Assembly (NCBI GenBank): GCA_002699025.1 | Contig: PABA01000214.1 | Span: forward strand, 41,171-105,170 | Length of the DNA: 64,000 nucleotides | Source of the DNA: Sandaracinus sp. | GTDB lineage: Bacteria; Myxococcota_A; Polyangia; Polyangiales; Houyiibacteriaceae | Reading direction: 5' to 3' | Part shown: in pieces, positions 6,859-15,663 of the stretch | Layout: the number at the start of each line of letters is the position of its first letter | Numbering within the stretch: the first letter of the stretch is position 1 | Program-made: the position numbers and the translations under genes | Notes under the pieces: generated by a model | The model's input: the letters and a program-made list of their open reading frames with translations, nothing else | What the model was told of the DNA's origin: nothing | The model's database searches: none

Positions 6859-7152
6859 GCGCGCCGAGGGCCGCAAATAGCCGGATCGAGCTTCCGGGCA
6901 GAGGTAATAACATCTCGATGTCGCTCGAGGCAGACCCAGCATGAGATAGCGCAATCGCGAGCGCACCGCGCGGACTCATGGGATTGGGCAGGCGTGATCG
7001 AGCATCCGCGCCATCGAGCATCCGCGGCACCGAGCACCTGCCCCATCGGATACCCCACCTCGACCCCGGCGCTACGAGCCGGCCGTGCGGATGGCAGCAT
7101 CGACGGCCGCGAAGGGGACCTCGAGCTGCTCTTGCCGTGGTAGCCTCGGCGG
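6859..7152. other. No gene seen; edge of the low-GC island
   Basis: I see no supported gene here. The G+C visibly rises from about 7,080 onward. A short imperfect direct repeat (GAGCATCCGC, then CATCGAGCATCCGCGGCACCG) lies at about 6998-7033. Confidence 0.5.
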
Positions 7153-8787
7153 ATGATTACAAGCAGGACGCAATCGCGTCGCGGGGCTCGCTCGTTCGGA
7201 GGGTACTGCGCCCTCCTCCTGGCGCTCGCTTGCGGCGATGGCAGCGCGGGGCTCGACTCCCTGGTCGAGCTCTCGGACGAGCCGGCCGGCGCCAACTGCG
7301 CCGCGGGGGGGCAGCGCATCGACGTCGGCGCGGACGTCGATGGCGACGGCATGCTCTCCGCGGAGGAGGTCACGTCCACGAGCTACGTCTGCGATGGAGA
7401 CGGCACGGCGGCGGCGCCCACGCTCGTCGAGGTCGGCGTCGAGCCCCCGGGCGAGAACTGCGAGGCCGGGGGCCAGCGCATCGACGTCGGCGTCGATGAG
7501 AGCGGCGACGGCGTCCTCGACGACGATGAGATCGACTCCACCTCCTACGTCTGCGAAGGCGGCGTGGCGACGCCCTCCCTGGTCGTCACCTCGGACGAGC
7601 CCGCCGGCGAGAACTGCGCCGAGGGCGGCCAGCGCGTCGACGTCGGCGTGGACGAGAGCGGCGACGGCGTCCTCGACGAGGACGAGATCGACTCCACGAG
7701 CTACGTCTGCAACGGCAGCTCGCCCGCGGCAGCGCTCGTCGCCACGAGCGACGAGCCCGCCGGCATGAACTGCCCCTCCGGTGGTCAGCGCGTCGACGTC
7801 GGCATCGACGCGAGCGGCGACGGAGTCCTCGACGCCGAGGAGGTCGACTCGACCGCGTACGTCTGCAACGGCAACGACTCGCTCATCGCCATCGGTGAAG
7901 AGATGCCGGGCGCGAACTGCGAGTTCGGCGGGCAGCGCATCGACGTCGGCGTCGACGACGACGGGGACGGCACGCTCGACCCCGAGGAGATCGACGACAC
8001 GGCCTACCTCTGCGACGAGGGCGGCACGGCGCGCTTCCTCTTCCTCGCGAACTGGGCCGCCTCCAACACGGACTTCGACCGCTACGACATCCTGGCCGAT
8101 AGCTGGTCGGCGGCGGCCGCGCTCCCGGTGACGAGCCGAGGGCAGCTCGCCTCGACCGGCGAGACGGTCTTGATGCTCGGCACCGACAACAACGTCTACG
8201 AGTACGACGTCGACGCCGACGCCTGGTCGATGGCCTTCGCGGGCCCCACCCCGGCGCCGACGAGCTTCTCCTTCGTTCGCTACCTCGACGGCAAGCTCTA
8301 CGTCTGCGACGCCCAGAGCACCACGCTGCACGTCTATGACGGCGCCTGGAGCACGGTCACCCTGCCGAACACCTGCTCCATCGCCGGCGGCACGGACCCG
8401 GCGGCGAACGAGGTCTACGTGAAGCGCTACAACCAGCGGGGCTTCATGGTCATCGACGCCACCACCGACACGCTCGCGCGCGAGGTGAATGACGCGACGT
8501 CGATCGGCGAGAACACCTCGAGCGCCTCGGCCTACGCCGGCGACTTCTACGTGCGCGCGACGACGGGCAACGTGATCCGCATGGACGGCACCACCGGCGC
8601 CACCACGGATACGGGCGTCGATCCGACGGGCTCCTACGCGGCGTTCTACACGGACCACGACGCCGGCTCGATCTACCTGCACTCGCAGTCGGGCTTCGTC
8701 CGCTACGACGTCGCGGCGGGCACCTCGACGCCGCTGACCACCGGGCCGACCCAGTCGACGCTCGGCACGATCGCGCTCACCTACTGA
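7153..8787 (+). CDS. Lipoprotein with five DUF7151-like repeats and a propeller-like C-terminus
   Basis: The 544-residue product has a lipoprotein signal with cysteine 27 (LLLALAC). Residues about 35-290 contain five repeats of about 47 residues. Each has the frame GxNCxxGGQRIDVGxDxxGDGxLxxxEI and ends TxYVCxG, with two cysteines and a calcium-loop-like DxxGDGxL. This is the DUF7151 pattern seen in myxobacterial and marine lipoproteins. Residues about 290-544 have regularly spaced short strands (FDRYDILADSWSAAAALPVT, VYEYDVDADAW) like a kelch-type propeller. It is probably an outer-membrane-anchored surface protein. A perfect terminator-like hairpin follows. Confidence 0.8.
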   Translation: MITSRTQSRRGARSFGGYCALLLALACGDGSAGLDSLVELSDEPAGANCAAGGQRIDVGADVDGDGMLSAEEVTSTSYVCDGDGTAAAPTLVEVGVEPPGENCEAGGQRIDVGVDESGDGVLDDDEIDSTSYVCEGGVATPSLVVTSDEPAGENCAEGGQRVDVGVDESGDGVLDEDEIDSTSYVCNGSSPAAALVATSDEPAGMNCPSGGQRVDVGIDASGDGVLDAEEVDSTAYVCNGNDSLIAIGEEMPGANCEFGGQRIDVGVDDDGDGTLDPEEIDDTAYLCDEGGTARFLFLANWAASNTDFDRYDILADSWSAAAALPVTSRGQLASTGETVLMLGTDNNVYEYDVDADAWSMAFAGPTPAPTSFSFVRYLDGKLYVCDAQSTTLHVYDGAWSTVTLPNTCSIAGGTDPAANEVYVKRYNQRGFMVIDATTDTLAREVNDATSIGENTSSASAYAGDFYVRATTGNVIRMDGTTGATTDTGVDPTGSYAAFYTDHDAGSIYLHSQSGFVRYDVAAGTSTPLTTGPTQSTLGTIALTY

Positions 8788-8804
8788 GGCCGGCAGCCTG
8801 CCCG

Positions 8805-8848
8805 AAGGCCGCTTCGTGACCCCTCGTCACGGAGCGGCCTTTCCTTTT
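8805..8848 (+). terminator. Rho-independent terminator after the DUF7151-like gene
   Basis: A 16-bp stem with one G-T pair (AAGGCCGCTTCGTGAC at 8805-8820, complement at 8826-8841), a 5-base loop, then TTCCTTTT. The T-rich tail is on the plus strand, so it serves the lipoprotein gene and not the convergent GTPase gene. Confidence 0.85.
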
Positions 8849-8894
8849 GCCTCTCCAGCGGCTCGGCGCCCGAGCGGCCCCGCCGGACGCCTCC

Positions 8895-10010
8895 TCAGGC
8901 GTCGAGGGCGAGGCGGAGCTGGAGGACGACGGCGAAGGCGGTGAGCGTGTCGCGCGCGTTCAGCGGGCCGCCCTCGCGGGCGCGGCGCACGAGGCGGCGG
9001 AAGGCGAGCCAGCGCGGGCCCTCCACGCCGAGCCAGGGCGCCAGGAGCGCGGCCGTCGGCTCCCGCAGGCCGGCGCGATCGGCGGCCTCGTGGAGCAGCT
9101 CCTCGGCCAGGGCGCCCGACGCCTGGATGGCCTCCGCCCAGCGCCCGGCGCCGATGGCGGCCTCGATGGCGCGCACCTTCGCGGCCCGACGCGGGAAGAG
9201 CGGCGTCCAGCTCGGCGCGCTCTCGCCCCCATGGGCGCGGCCCGCGGCCGGCGGGGGCTCGCTCGCCTCGAAGGAGGGCGCCGGCGCGAGCTCCTCGGAG
9301 ACGATGGGCCGCGACGCCGCCCGGGCGACCTCGAGCTGCTCCTCGAGCGCGTCCTCGAGCCCGGCGCCCACGGGGCCGAAGTCCGGCGCCGGCGTGTGCC
9401 GCGGCTTCTCCGGCTCGCCGAGTACCCCGCGCGCCTCCAGATCGTCGAGCACGTCGTCGACCAGCCGATCGAGCGCGTCGATCACGCCCTCGCCGGTCGT
9501 CGCGACGGTCCCGAACTGCGGGCGCCCCCGCGGGTTCAGCGCCTGCCGGAGCTCGTCCTCGGAGAGCACGCCGGGCAGGTCGCGCTTGTTGAGCTGGAGG
9601 ACGAGGGGCACCGCGTCGAGGCTCCGCCCCTGCTCGGCGAGGTTCGCGGCCAGGTTCTCGAGGCTCTCGAGGTTGGCGTCGAGCCGCTCGGGCTGCGAGT
9701 CGGCCACGAAGACCAGCCCGTCGGCGCCGGTCAGGACGAGCTTCCGCGTCGCGTTGAAGTAGACCTGGCCCGGCACCGTGAAGAGCTGCAGGCGCACGTG
9801 GTGCCCGCGCACCTGCCGGGCCCGGAGCGGCAGGAAGTCGAAGTAGAGCGTCCGGTCGACGGGGGTCGCCAGGCTGACGAGCTGGCCGCGCGCCTCGGCC
9901 GGCGAGGCCCCGTGCACGTGCTGGAGAGAGGTCGTCTTCCCGCCCAGGCCCGGTCCGTAGTAGACGAGCTTCACGAGGAGCTCGCGGGTGAGCGGGTTGA
10001 CCTGGGCCAT
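8895..10010 (-). CDS. MglA-like small GTPase with C-terminal extension
   Basis: A 371-residue protein. Residues 1-195 are an MglA-family GTPase with P-loop GPGLGGKTT (19-27), TVPGQ at 78-82 in place of the usual DxxG start, and NKRD at 141-144. These match the positions of the same motifs in the canonical MglA at 13507-14121. Residues about 200-371 are an extra region: a Pro/Glu-rich linker, then a helical part (RAIEAAIGAGRWAEAIQASG) that may be a bundle. MglA proteins switch cell polarity at the membrane. This paralogue may be a specialised version acting with the nearby MglB. ATG 10010 aligns exactly with MglA; an upstream ATG adds only low-complexity Arg repeats. Confidence 0.85.
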   Translation of the reverse strand: MAQVNPLTRELLVKLVYYGPGLGGKTTSLQHVHGASPAEARGQLVSLATPVDRTLYFDFLPLRARQVRGHHVRLQLFTVPGQVYFNATRKLVLTGADGLVFVADSQPERLDANLESLENLAANLAEQGRSLDAVPLVLQLNKRDLPGVLSEDELRQALNPRGRPQFGTVATTGEGVIDALDRLVDDVLDDLEARGVLGEPEKPRHTPAPDFGPVGAGLEDALEEQLEVARAASRPIVSEELAPAPSFEASEPPPAAGRAHGGESAPSWTPLFPRRAAKVRAIEAAIGAGRWAEAIQASGALAEELLHEAADRAGLREPTAALLAPWLGVEGPRWLAFRRLVRRAREGGPLNARDTLTAFAVVLQLRLALDA

Positions 10011-10012
10011 CT

Positions 10013-10110
10013 CAGAAGCGGGCGGGCTCAGAAGCGGGTGGGCTCGGAAGCGTCGGGCTCGGGAGCGGCGGGCTCGGGAACGGCGGGCTCGGAACGTCGG
10101 GCTGGCAGGG
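10013..10110. repeat. Degenerate GGGCTCGGAAGCG tandem repeat
   Basis: About six imperfect units of 13-16 bp with the core GGGCTCGG(A/G)A(A/G)CG, directly upstream of the GTPase gene start. Related GGGCTCGG sequence occurs in the arrays at 47399-47730. The rest of the gap to 10265 shows no gene. Confidence 0.55.
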
Positions 10111-10265
10111 GACGGCGCGTGGGCCACCGCGCGGCTGGCAGGCCCCCGAGCGGAGGTTCTCGCCGGCGGCGAGGGCCCGACCCCCGCGAGGATCGGTCAG
10201 GTCTCCTCCCGAGCGCAAGCCCGCCGCGCCCCGCCCCGGGGCCGCCGCGCGACGAGCGCCCCGGC

Positions 10266-10886
10266 TCAGATCTCGTCCAGGCCCTCGAGCTCGTCGGTGT
10301 CGACGTCTTCCCCGTCGTAGCCGCCGCCGTCGTCGTAGCCGCCGTCGTCGTAGCCGCCGCCGTCGTCGTAGCCGCCGCCATCGTCGTAGCCGCCGTCATC
10401 GTAGCCGCCGCTGCCGCCGCTCGAGCTCCCGCTCCCCGCCGTCGAGCCCGCGCAGCGCGTGGGATCGCGACGGCGCAGCTTCACGCCGTTCCACGGGCCG
10501 CCCCCCGTCTCCGAGTCGTCGTGGCCCCACTCGCCGCGGATGTACCAGTCGTCGTTCTCCGCCTGCTCGATGCGGAAGTAGCCGCGGCCGCGGGTGATCT
10601 GCGGCCGGCCGACCACCATCTCGCGCTCCTCCTCCCACTGGAAGCGGAGCACGTCGCCCTGGATGGTCCCCTGGATGCGGCCCTGACGCTCGTTCTTCAC
10701 GTAGTCGCCGACCACCTGCGAGCCGGTCTGGCACATGTGCATCTCCCCGTACTGGGGCGACTGCCAGACGCCGTGGAAGGTGCCGCCGGGAGGCATCGTC
10801 CCGATCCGGATGTTCGCGGAGCCGCCGCCGCAGGCCGCGGCCAGCGTGACCAGGAGGGCGGAGAGGACCGTCGAACGCATGCGCAT
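10266..10886 (-). CDS. Small lipoprotein with Gly-Tyr-Asp repeat tail
   Basis: A 206-residue lipoprotein with cysteine 19 (LLVTLAAAC). Residues about 25-130 look like a compact beta domain (FHGVWQSPQYGEMHM, then QGRIQGTIQGDVLRFQWEEE and WYIRGEWGHD). The last 50 residues are about six repeats of the type GGYDDGG and then an acidic end. Start: ATG 10886 has GAGGT about 6 bases upstream and lies about 20 bases after a candidate promoter; the GTG at 10904 would start almost at the transcription start. The function is not recognised. The repeat tail may be flexible or bind cations (inference). Confidence 0.7.
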   Translation of the reverse strand: MRMRSTVLSALLVTLAAACGGGSANIRIGTMPPGGTFHGVWQSPQYGEMHMCQTGSQVVGDYVKNERQGRIQGTIQGDVLRFQWEEEREMVVGRPQITRGRGYFRIEQAENDDWYIRGEWGHDDSETGGGPWNGVKLRRRDPTRCAGSTAGSGSSSGGSGGYDDGGYDDGGGYDDGGGYDDGGYDDGGGYDGEDVDTDELEGLDEI

Positions 10887-10913
10887 GTGCTTACCTCGCT
10901 TCACGGGCGGCCG

Positions 10914-10942
10914 ACGATAGTCGCTCGGGCGGCCCGTGAAAA
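10914..10942 (-). promoter_or_regulatory. Candidate sigma-70 promoter
   Basis: On the minus strand TTTTCA (10942-10937) and TATCGT (10919-10914) are separated by 17 bp; each matches four of six consensus bases. It would start transcription near 10907 and serve the small lipoprotein gene. Confidence 0.4.
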
Positions 10943-10976
10943 GCGCGGCGTCGCGGGTCCGGTCGACCGGAAATTT

Positions 10977-12683
10977 CTACCGGATCTCCGGCAGCGCCGG
11001 CGCCCAGGCGAGGACCCGCTCGCCGCCGTCCAGGAGCCCGAGGAGAGCGGCCTGCTCGGGCGCCAGGCTCGCGAGGAGCGCCCGGGCCACGGCGCCCTCC
11101 CCCTTCGGCGGCTCGGCCGGCGGCACCTCGCCGCGCGGCGGCTCGAGCCTCCGCGCCCGGAGCTCGGGCCCGGCGCCGAGGCGCTCCCGGACGATCTGGA
11201 TGGCCACGTCGAGGCCCCCGAGTTGATCCACGAGGCCGCGCTCCTTCGCGTCCGCCCCGGACCAGACGCGCCCCCGGGCGAGCGGCTCGATCTCCTCGGC
11301 CGGCCGCCCCCGCCCCTCGGCGACGATGCGCACGAAGGCCTCGTAGAAGCCATCGAGCTCGCGCTCGAGGATGGCCCGCTCGGCCTCGTCCAGCGGGCGC
11401 GCCGGCGAGAACATGTCGGCGTGCGGGGCGCGCCGGATCACCTCCGTGCGGATCCCGAGCCGCGCGAGCAGGTCCTCGGCGAGCAGGCGGGCGGAGACGA
11501 CGCCGATGGAGCCGGTGAGGGTCGTCGGCTGGGCGACGATCGCCTGGGCCGGCGCGCCGACGTAGTAGCCGCCGCTCGCCGCGACGTCCGCGAAGTAGGC
11601 GACGAGGGGCTTCTTCTCGCGGAGGCGCACGAGCTCGCGGTGGAGGAGGTCGCTGGTGAGCGCCGAGCCACCGGGGGAGCTGACGAGGAGGACGACGCCC
11701 CGGACGCGGCGGTCCTTTCGCGCCTGACGGATCGCCGCGATCGTGCGCTCGGCCTTCCGCCCGGGGGCGATGGTGCCCTGCAGCTCCACGATGGCGACGT
11801 GGGGCGGGCGCCGGAGCGGGCGGAGGAAGCGCGCCTCCCACCAGCCGAGGTAGCGCGGCGCGCGGACCGTCTTCGGCGGCGGCCCCTCGCCTTCGGCGCG
11901 GAGCTGGAGCGGGAGCTCGTCCTCGTAGCAGACCCCGTCCGCGAGGCCGTAGCGCACGGCGTCCTCGCCCCGGAGGAAGCCCCGCTCGAAGATCGCCGCG
12001 AGCTCGGCGTCGCTCCGCCCCCGGCCGCGGAGCGCCTCGCCGAGGGCGTCGCGGAGGCGGCCGTCGAGCGTGTCGAGGAGCGCCCCGAGCTGCTCCCGCT
12101 GCGCGTCGCTCATGGCCTCGCGCGCGAAGGGCTCCATCGCCGTCTTGTACTCGGCGCGGGCGAAGGGCTCGACGGCGACGCCGAGCTGATCGAGCAGGCC
12201 CTTGTAGGAGCGGACCTCCGCGGCGAGGCCGAGGCAGATCAGGGTCGCCTCCGGCGCGAGGAGCACCCGGTCGGCGGCGCTCGCCACGTAGAGCTCCTTG
12301 TGGCTGCCTCCCTCCGGGAGGTGCACGACGACGCGCGTGCCCGCCGCGCGGAGATCGGCGAGCACGCCGCGGAGGCTCGACGCCGTGGCCCAGCCGACGA
12401 GGAGCGGGGGAAGCGTGAAGACGACGCCCTCGACGTGGGGATCGGTGCTCGCGCGGCGGGCGAGCTGGCGGAGCGTGCTCAGGGCCGTCGGGAGCGCCTC
12501 GGGCAGGCCGAGGAGGCGGAGGAGGAGCCGGCGCCGCCGGTGGGGGAGCTCGACCAGGCGGCGCTGGAGGCGGACGTGCACCCAGGGCGCGCGCGGCCGG
12601 GAGGCGCGGCGAGCCAGCCACCAGAGGGGGAAGAAGGGCAGCCGGAGGAGGGAGACGAGGGCGCGGTAGGCGATGCGGAGCAT
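10977..12683 (-). CDS. sppA: Signal peptide peptidase SppA, 67K type
   Basis: A 568-residue protein with the two-domain layout of long (E. coli-type) SppA, which degrades cleaved signal peptides at the membrane. The N-terminal half carries the general-base lysine in AEYKTAMEPF (Lys180). The C-terminal half carries the nucleophile serine in ADVAASGGYY (Ser370), preceded by VSSPGGSAL, the oxyanion strand. Residues 1-25 (ALVSLLRLPFFPLWWLARR) form the membrane anchor. The Lys-Ser pair lies in separate repeats, as in the family. The gene is convergent with nothing close, and it shares the same upstream region (12684-12976) with mglB on the other strand. Confidence 0.92.
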   Translation of the reverse strand: MLRIAYRALVSLLRLPFFPLWWLARRASRPRAPWVHVRLQRRLVELPHRRRRLLLRLLGLPEALPTALSTLRQLARRASTDPHVEGVVFTLPPLLVGWATASSLRGVLADLRAAGTRVVVHLPEGGSHKELYVASAADRVLLAPEATLICLGLAAEVRSYKGLLDQLGVAVEPFARAEYKTAMEPFAREAMSDAQREQLGALLDTLDGRLRDALGEALRGRGRSDAELAAIFERGFLRGEDAVRYGLADGVCYEDELPLQLRAEGEGPPPKTVRAPRYLGWWEARFLRPLRRPPHVAIVELQGTIAPGRKAERTIAAIRQARKDRRVRGVVLLVSSPGGSALTSDLLHRELVRLREKKPLVAYFADVAASGGYYVGAPAQAIVAQPTTLTGSIGVVSARLLAEDLLARLGIRTEVIRRAPHADMFSPARPLDEAERAILERELDGFYEAFVRIVAEGRGRPAEEIEPLARGRVWSGADAKERGLVDQLGGLDVAIQIVRERLGAGPELRARRLEPPRGEVPPAEPPKGEGAVARALLASLAPEQAALLGLLDGGERVLAWAPALPEIR

Positions 12684-12976
12684 CAGGCGACTCGGGCTTC
12701 CGCGGGCGACGAGAGCATGGCGGGCAGCCTAGTGCAGGGCGCGAGGCGATCGAGGCGGGGCGCGCGGATGGTCGCCGCAGCTGGCCCCGCTTCGCGCCCG
12801 GGCCGCTGGATGGGCGGGGCGATGGGCAAGGAGACCGGCATGGGCACCCGGTGCGAGGACGTACGGCGGCGCCGTGACTCTTTACCTACGCCGCACGCTT
12901 CTGGTACCACCGAGGGGCGTTCGTGGGGCGCCTCTCGGCCCCCCTCGGTCCCGCCGGACCCAACGCGGAGGAGTGA
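12684..12976. other. Divergent spacer between sppA and mglB
   Basis: A 293-bp gap that should hold promoters for sppA (minus) and mglBA (plus). I see no confident promoter pair. The only firm element is GGAGGAG at 12967-12973, just before the mglB ATG. Confidence 0.5.
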
Positions 12977-13459
12977 ATGACGAACCCGCAGATGGTGATG
13001 TACGAGGAGGAGTTCAACCAGATCCAGGCGATCGTCGATCGTCTGGTTCGGGAGGCGAACGCCCAGGTCGTGTTCATCATCGACAAGAATGGCCAGCTCA
13101 TCTCGGCTTCGGGCGAGACGGATCAGCTGGACACGACCTCGCTCGCCTCTCTCACGGCAGGCAACATCGCCGCGACCGGGGGCATCGCGAAGCTCCTCCG
13201 GGAGAACGAGTTCACGACGCAGTTCCACGAGGGGGAGCGGGCCAACATCCACATCCAGCTCGTCGGCAACCGCGTCATCCTCGTCGTCATCTTCGACAAC
13301 AAGACGAGCCTCGGCCTCGTGCGCCTGCGCGTGAAGAAGGCGAGCGAGGAGCTGAACTCCATCTTCGAGGCGCTGCTCTCGAAGGTTCAGGACCCCAATC
13401 ACGAGACGCCGTTCGCGGAGATCACGGACGACGACATCGACAATCTCTTCAACGATTGA
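12977..13459 (+). CDS. mglB: MglB, roadblock-domain GTPase-activating partner of MglA
   Basis: A 160-residue protein consisting of one roadblock/LC7 domain: NQIQAIVDRLVREANAQVVF, then DKNGQLISASGETD, a helix with AGNIAATGGIAKLL, and the strand NIHIQLVGNRVILVVIFD. In Myxococcus MglB dimers accelerate GTP hydrolysis by MglA and keep MglA-GTP off the lagging pole. The acidic C-terminal tail (FAEITDDDIDNLFND) resembles the tail reported to contact MglA. A GGAGGAG ribosome site lies 3 bp before the ATG. mglA follows 47 bp downstream, the usual order. Confidence 0.95.
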   Translation: MTNPQMVMYEEEFNQIQAIVDRLVREANAQVVFIIDKNGQLISASGETDQLDTTSLASLTAGNIAATGGIAKLLRENEFTTQFHEGERANIHIQLVGNRVILVVIFDNKTSLGLVRLRVKKASEELNSIFEALLSKVQDPNHETPFAEITDDDIDNLFND

Positions 13460-13506
13460 ACGCCGTCCCCTGAACCCGAGACGAGAGCCGAGAGGACCCG
13501 CCGCCG

Positions 13507-14121
13507 ATGTCGTTCATCAACTACCTGTCCCGCGAGATCAACTGCAAGATCGTGTACTACGGTCCGGGTCTCTGCGGGAAGACGACGAATCTGCAGTACA
13601 TCTACAACAAGACGAATCCCGAGGCGAAGGGCAAGATGATCAGCCTCGCCACGGAGACCGAGCGCACCCTCTTCTTCGATTTCCTCCCGCTGGCGCTCGG
13701 TGAGATTCGCGGATTCAAGACGCGCTTCCATCTCTACACGGTTCCCGGTCAGGTCTTCTACGACGCGAGCCGGAAGCTGATCCTGAAGGGCGTGGACGGC
13801 GTGGTCTTCGTCGCCGACTCGCAGATCGCCCGCATGGAGGCGAACCTCGAGTCGATGGAGAACCTCCGCACGAACCTGGCGGAGCAGGGGTACAGCCTCG
13901 ACAAGCTCCCCTACGTCATCCAGTACAACAAGCGGGACATGCCCTCGATCGCGCCGGTGGAGGAGCTCCGCTCGGTGCTGAACCCGAACGGCGTGCCCGA
14001 CTTCGAGGCGGTCGCCCCGACCGGGGACGGCGTCTTCGAGACCCTGAAGGCCATCGCCAAGCTGGTGCTCACGGAGCTCAAGCGCGGCGGGGCCGGCGGT
14101 GGCGCGCCCCCGCGGCGCTGA
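13507..14121 (+). CDS. mglA: MglA, polarity GTPase
   Basis: A 204-residue Ras-like GTPase. P-loop GPGLCGKTT is at 19-27, the MglA-specific TVPGQ at 78-82 and NKRD at 141-144; [17 protein letters not shown] covers switch I. In Myxococcus, MglA-GTP marks the leading pole and recruits motility machinery. The last 12 residues are Gly/Pro/Arg-rich and variable. It is co-transcribed with mglB, and a strong hairpin follows at 14141. The second MglA-type protein at 8895-10010 shares all motif positions but has a tail of about 170 residues. Confidence 0.95.
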   Translation: MSFINYLSREINCKIVYYGPGLCGKTTNLQYIYNKTNPEAKGKMISLATETERTLFFDFLPLALGEIRGFKTRFHLYTVPGQVFYDASRKLILKGVDGVVFVADSQIARMEANLESMENLRTNLAEQGYSLDKLPYVIQYNKRDMPSIAPVEELRSVLNPNGVPDFEAVAPTGDGVFETLKAIAKLVLTELKRGGAGGGAPPRR

Positions 14122-14140
14122 GCACGCTCCGACTGCGACG

Positions 14141-14172
14141 ACGGCCCGGCCCCCGCCGGGCCGTTCGCGTTC
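14141..14172 (+). terminator. Terminator after mglBA
   Basis: A perfect 10-bp GC stem (ACGGCCCGGC at 14141-14150, complement at 14155-14164), loop CCCC, then TCGCGTTCC. The T-tail is weak, as is common at this G+C. Confidence 0.65.
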
Positions 14173-14345
14173 CGTCCCGGGGGCAGCCGTGGTCGGTCGC
14201 CGCGCGGGCCGGAGCGGATGTTCGGGCTCGAGCAGACGTCAGGCGCTCGGGCTGGGGCGGACGGCTCGTGTCTCGGCGTCCTCTCTGACGGCTCCTCCCC
14301 TCGTCCCGCAGCCACGGGCACGGGCACGGGATCTCTCGGCCCCCG

Positions 14346-15140
14346 TCAGTCCCGCGCGAGCGCCCGCAACGCCCTCGCCTCCTCGTCCCGCGGCTTGCCC
14401 GCCTTCTTCAGCCAGCGCTTGGCCTCGCCCTTCTCCCCGGCGCTCCGCGCGGCCGCCGCCCGCAGCATGCGGAAGCGATGCGCCGCCTCCTCGTCCGCCG
14501 GCTCCTCGAGCCCCTCGAGCCAGCCGTGGGCCTCGCCCTCCCCGTCCAGCCCCGCGCGGAGGAGGGCCTGCGCGATGCGCTCGCGGGCGAGGCGCATGGT
14601 CGGCTCCCAGGCGAGCACGCGCCGGTAGGAGGTCACGGCCTTCGCGTCCTCCCCGAGCTCGAAGCATGCGTGCGCGAAGCCGAGCTCCACGGCCATCGGC
14701 GCCGGCCCGCGCCACCCCTCCGCCGCCCGCGCGTAGGCCTCCTTCGCCCGCGCGTGGTCCCCGGCCTCGCTGGCGACGAGCCCCTCCTTCTCCGCCACCT
14801 CCCCCGGCGAGCCGAACCAGCGGAAGGCCCGCGCCGCCCGGAGCAGCGCCTCGAGCTCGCCGCCCTGCCCGCGCGCCAGGGCCATGCCGAGGCCGCGCTC
14901 GAAGCGGCGCCGGCTCCGGGCCGCCAGCACCGGCGCGACGGCGAAGAGGAGCACCAGGGGCGCCCCGGCGGCCATGGCGAGGGTGAAGCTCGCCCCGAAG
15001 CCGTAGCGCGCGACGACGATCACGAAGGCGGCCAGGGGGAGCAGGCCGAGGCGCGCGAGGGAGGGCTCGGCTCGCGAGCGGGCGGGCTGCACCTCCGGGA
15101 CGGCCCCGACGGCGGCCTTCGAGCGTTGAGGGGGGGTCAT
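14346..15140 (-). CDS. Membrane protein with TPR-like repeats
   Basis: A 264-residue protein. Two hydrophobic segments lie at about residues 28-75 (LLPLAAFVIVVARYGFGASF, then APLVLLFAVAPVLAA), followed by a basic stop (RSRRR). The rest is helical with TPR-like pairs: EKEGLVASEAGDHARAKEAY, then LGFAHACFELGEDAKAVTSY and YRRVLAWEPTMRLARERIAQ. Start: ATG 15140; the longer upstream extension has no typical sequence. The start is 1 bp from an in-frame ATG of the divergent lipoprotein, so the two share a very short promoter region. It is probably a cytoplasmic scaffold anchored in the inner membrane; the function is unknown. Confidence 0.7.
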   Translation of the reverse strand: MTPPQRSKAAVGAVPEVQPARSRAEPSLARLGLLPLAAFVIVVARYGFGASFTLAMAAGAPLVLLFAVAPVLAARSRRRFERGLGMALARGQGGELEALLRAARAFRWFGSPGEVAEKEGLVASEAGDHARAKEAYARAAEGWRGPAPMAVELGFAHACFELGEDAKAVTSYRRVLAWEPTMRLARERIAQALLRAGLDGEGEAHGWLEGLEEPADEEAAHRFRMLRAAAARSAGEKGEAKRWLKKAGKPRDEEARALRALARD

Positions 15141-15152
15141 GCTTTGGATACT
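15126..15152 (+). promoter_or_regulatory. Weak candidate promoter for the 15163 lipoprotein
   Basis: TTGAGG (15126-15131) and GATACT (15147-15152) lie 15 bp apart, which is shorter than ideal. Transcription would start only a few bases before ATG 15163, giving a leaderless or nearly leaderless message; no ribosome site is seen. Confidence 0.25.
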
Positions 15153-15162
15153 CTGCACGGCG

Positions 15163-15534
15163 ATGGGACACCGCGTCAGCCGAGGGGTTCCGGCGTGCCT
15201 CGCGCTCCTCCTCGTCAGCCTCTTCGCGGGCGCCTGTGGCGAGGATGCGCCCACGGAGGCCTACGAGGTCTCCGGCTACGTGACCGAGCTGGGCTCGGGC
15301 GAGGGCGTTGGCCGGGCGACGGTGACCTTCACCTCGGACACGCGCTACACGGCCGAGACGCGGACCGGCGGTGACGGCTTCTACGAGATGGTCGTCGAGA
15401 CGGACTCGCTCTTCGGTCAGGTGAGCGTCGAGGCCGAGGGCTTCGAGCCGGCCGAGGCGAGCGTCTTCTTCGACCAGCGCACCCGCCGCGTGGACGTCGG
15501 CCTCAAGCCGGACGACGCGCCGGACGCCGAGTAG
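15163..15534 (+). CDS. Lipoprotein with carboxypeptidase-regulatory-like domain
   Basis: A 123-residue protein with signal and lipobox cysteine 25 (VSLFAGAC). The mature part is one carboxypeptidase-regulatory-like (transthyretin-like) beta domain: YEVSGYVTELGSGEGVGRAT, VTFTSDTRYTAETRTGGDGF, YEMVVETDSLFGQVSVEAEG and a final VDVGLKPDD. Such domains are usually structural parts of surface proteins. ATG 15163 is preferred over ATG 15139 because it gives a normal signal of about 24 residues and avoids overlap with the divergent gene. No partner is evident. Confidence 0.7.
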   Translation: MGHRVSRGVPACLALLLVSLFAGACGEDAPTEAYEVSGYVTELGSGEGVGRATVTFTSDTRYTAETRTGGDGFYEMVVETDSLFGQVSVEAEGFEPAEASVFFDQRTRRVDVGLKPDDAPDAE

Positions 15535-15663
15535 CAGGCCGCTCGCGGGAGCTCGCAGGCCCGGAGCCCTCCGGAGCCGAGTCGCCGCGCGCAAAGCCGC
15601 ACCATCCGCCCGGTCGCCGCCATCCGCAAGCCGCCCGGTCCGCGCCATTCGCCTCGGTCCGCG

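Noticed and set aside
8847..12980. A 1377-codon plus-strand open frame
   Set aside because: It runs antisense through the MglA-like GTPase, small lipoprotein and sppA, which are recognised by motifs, and its own product has no recognisable domain.
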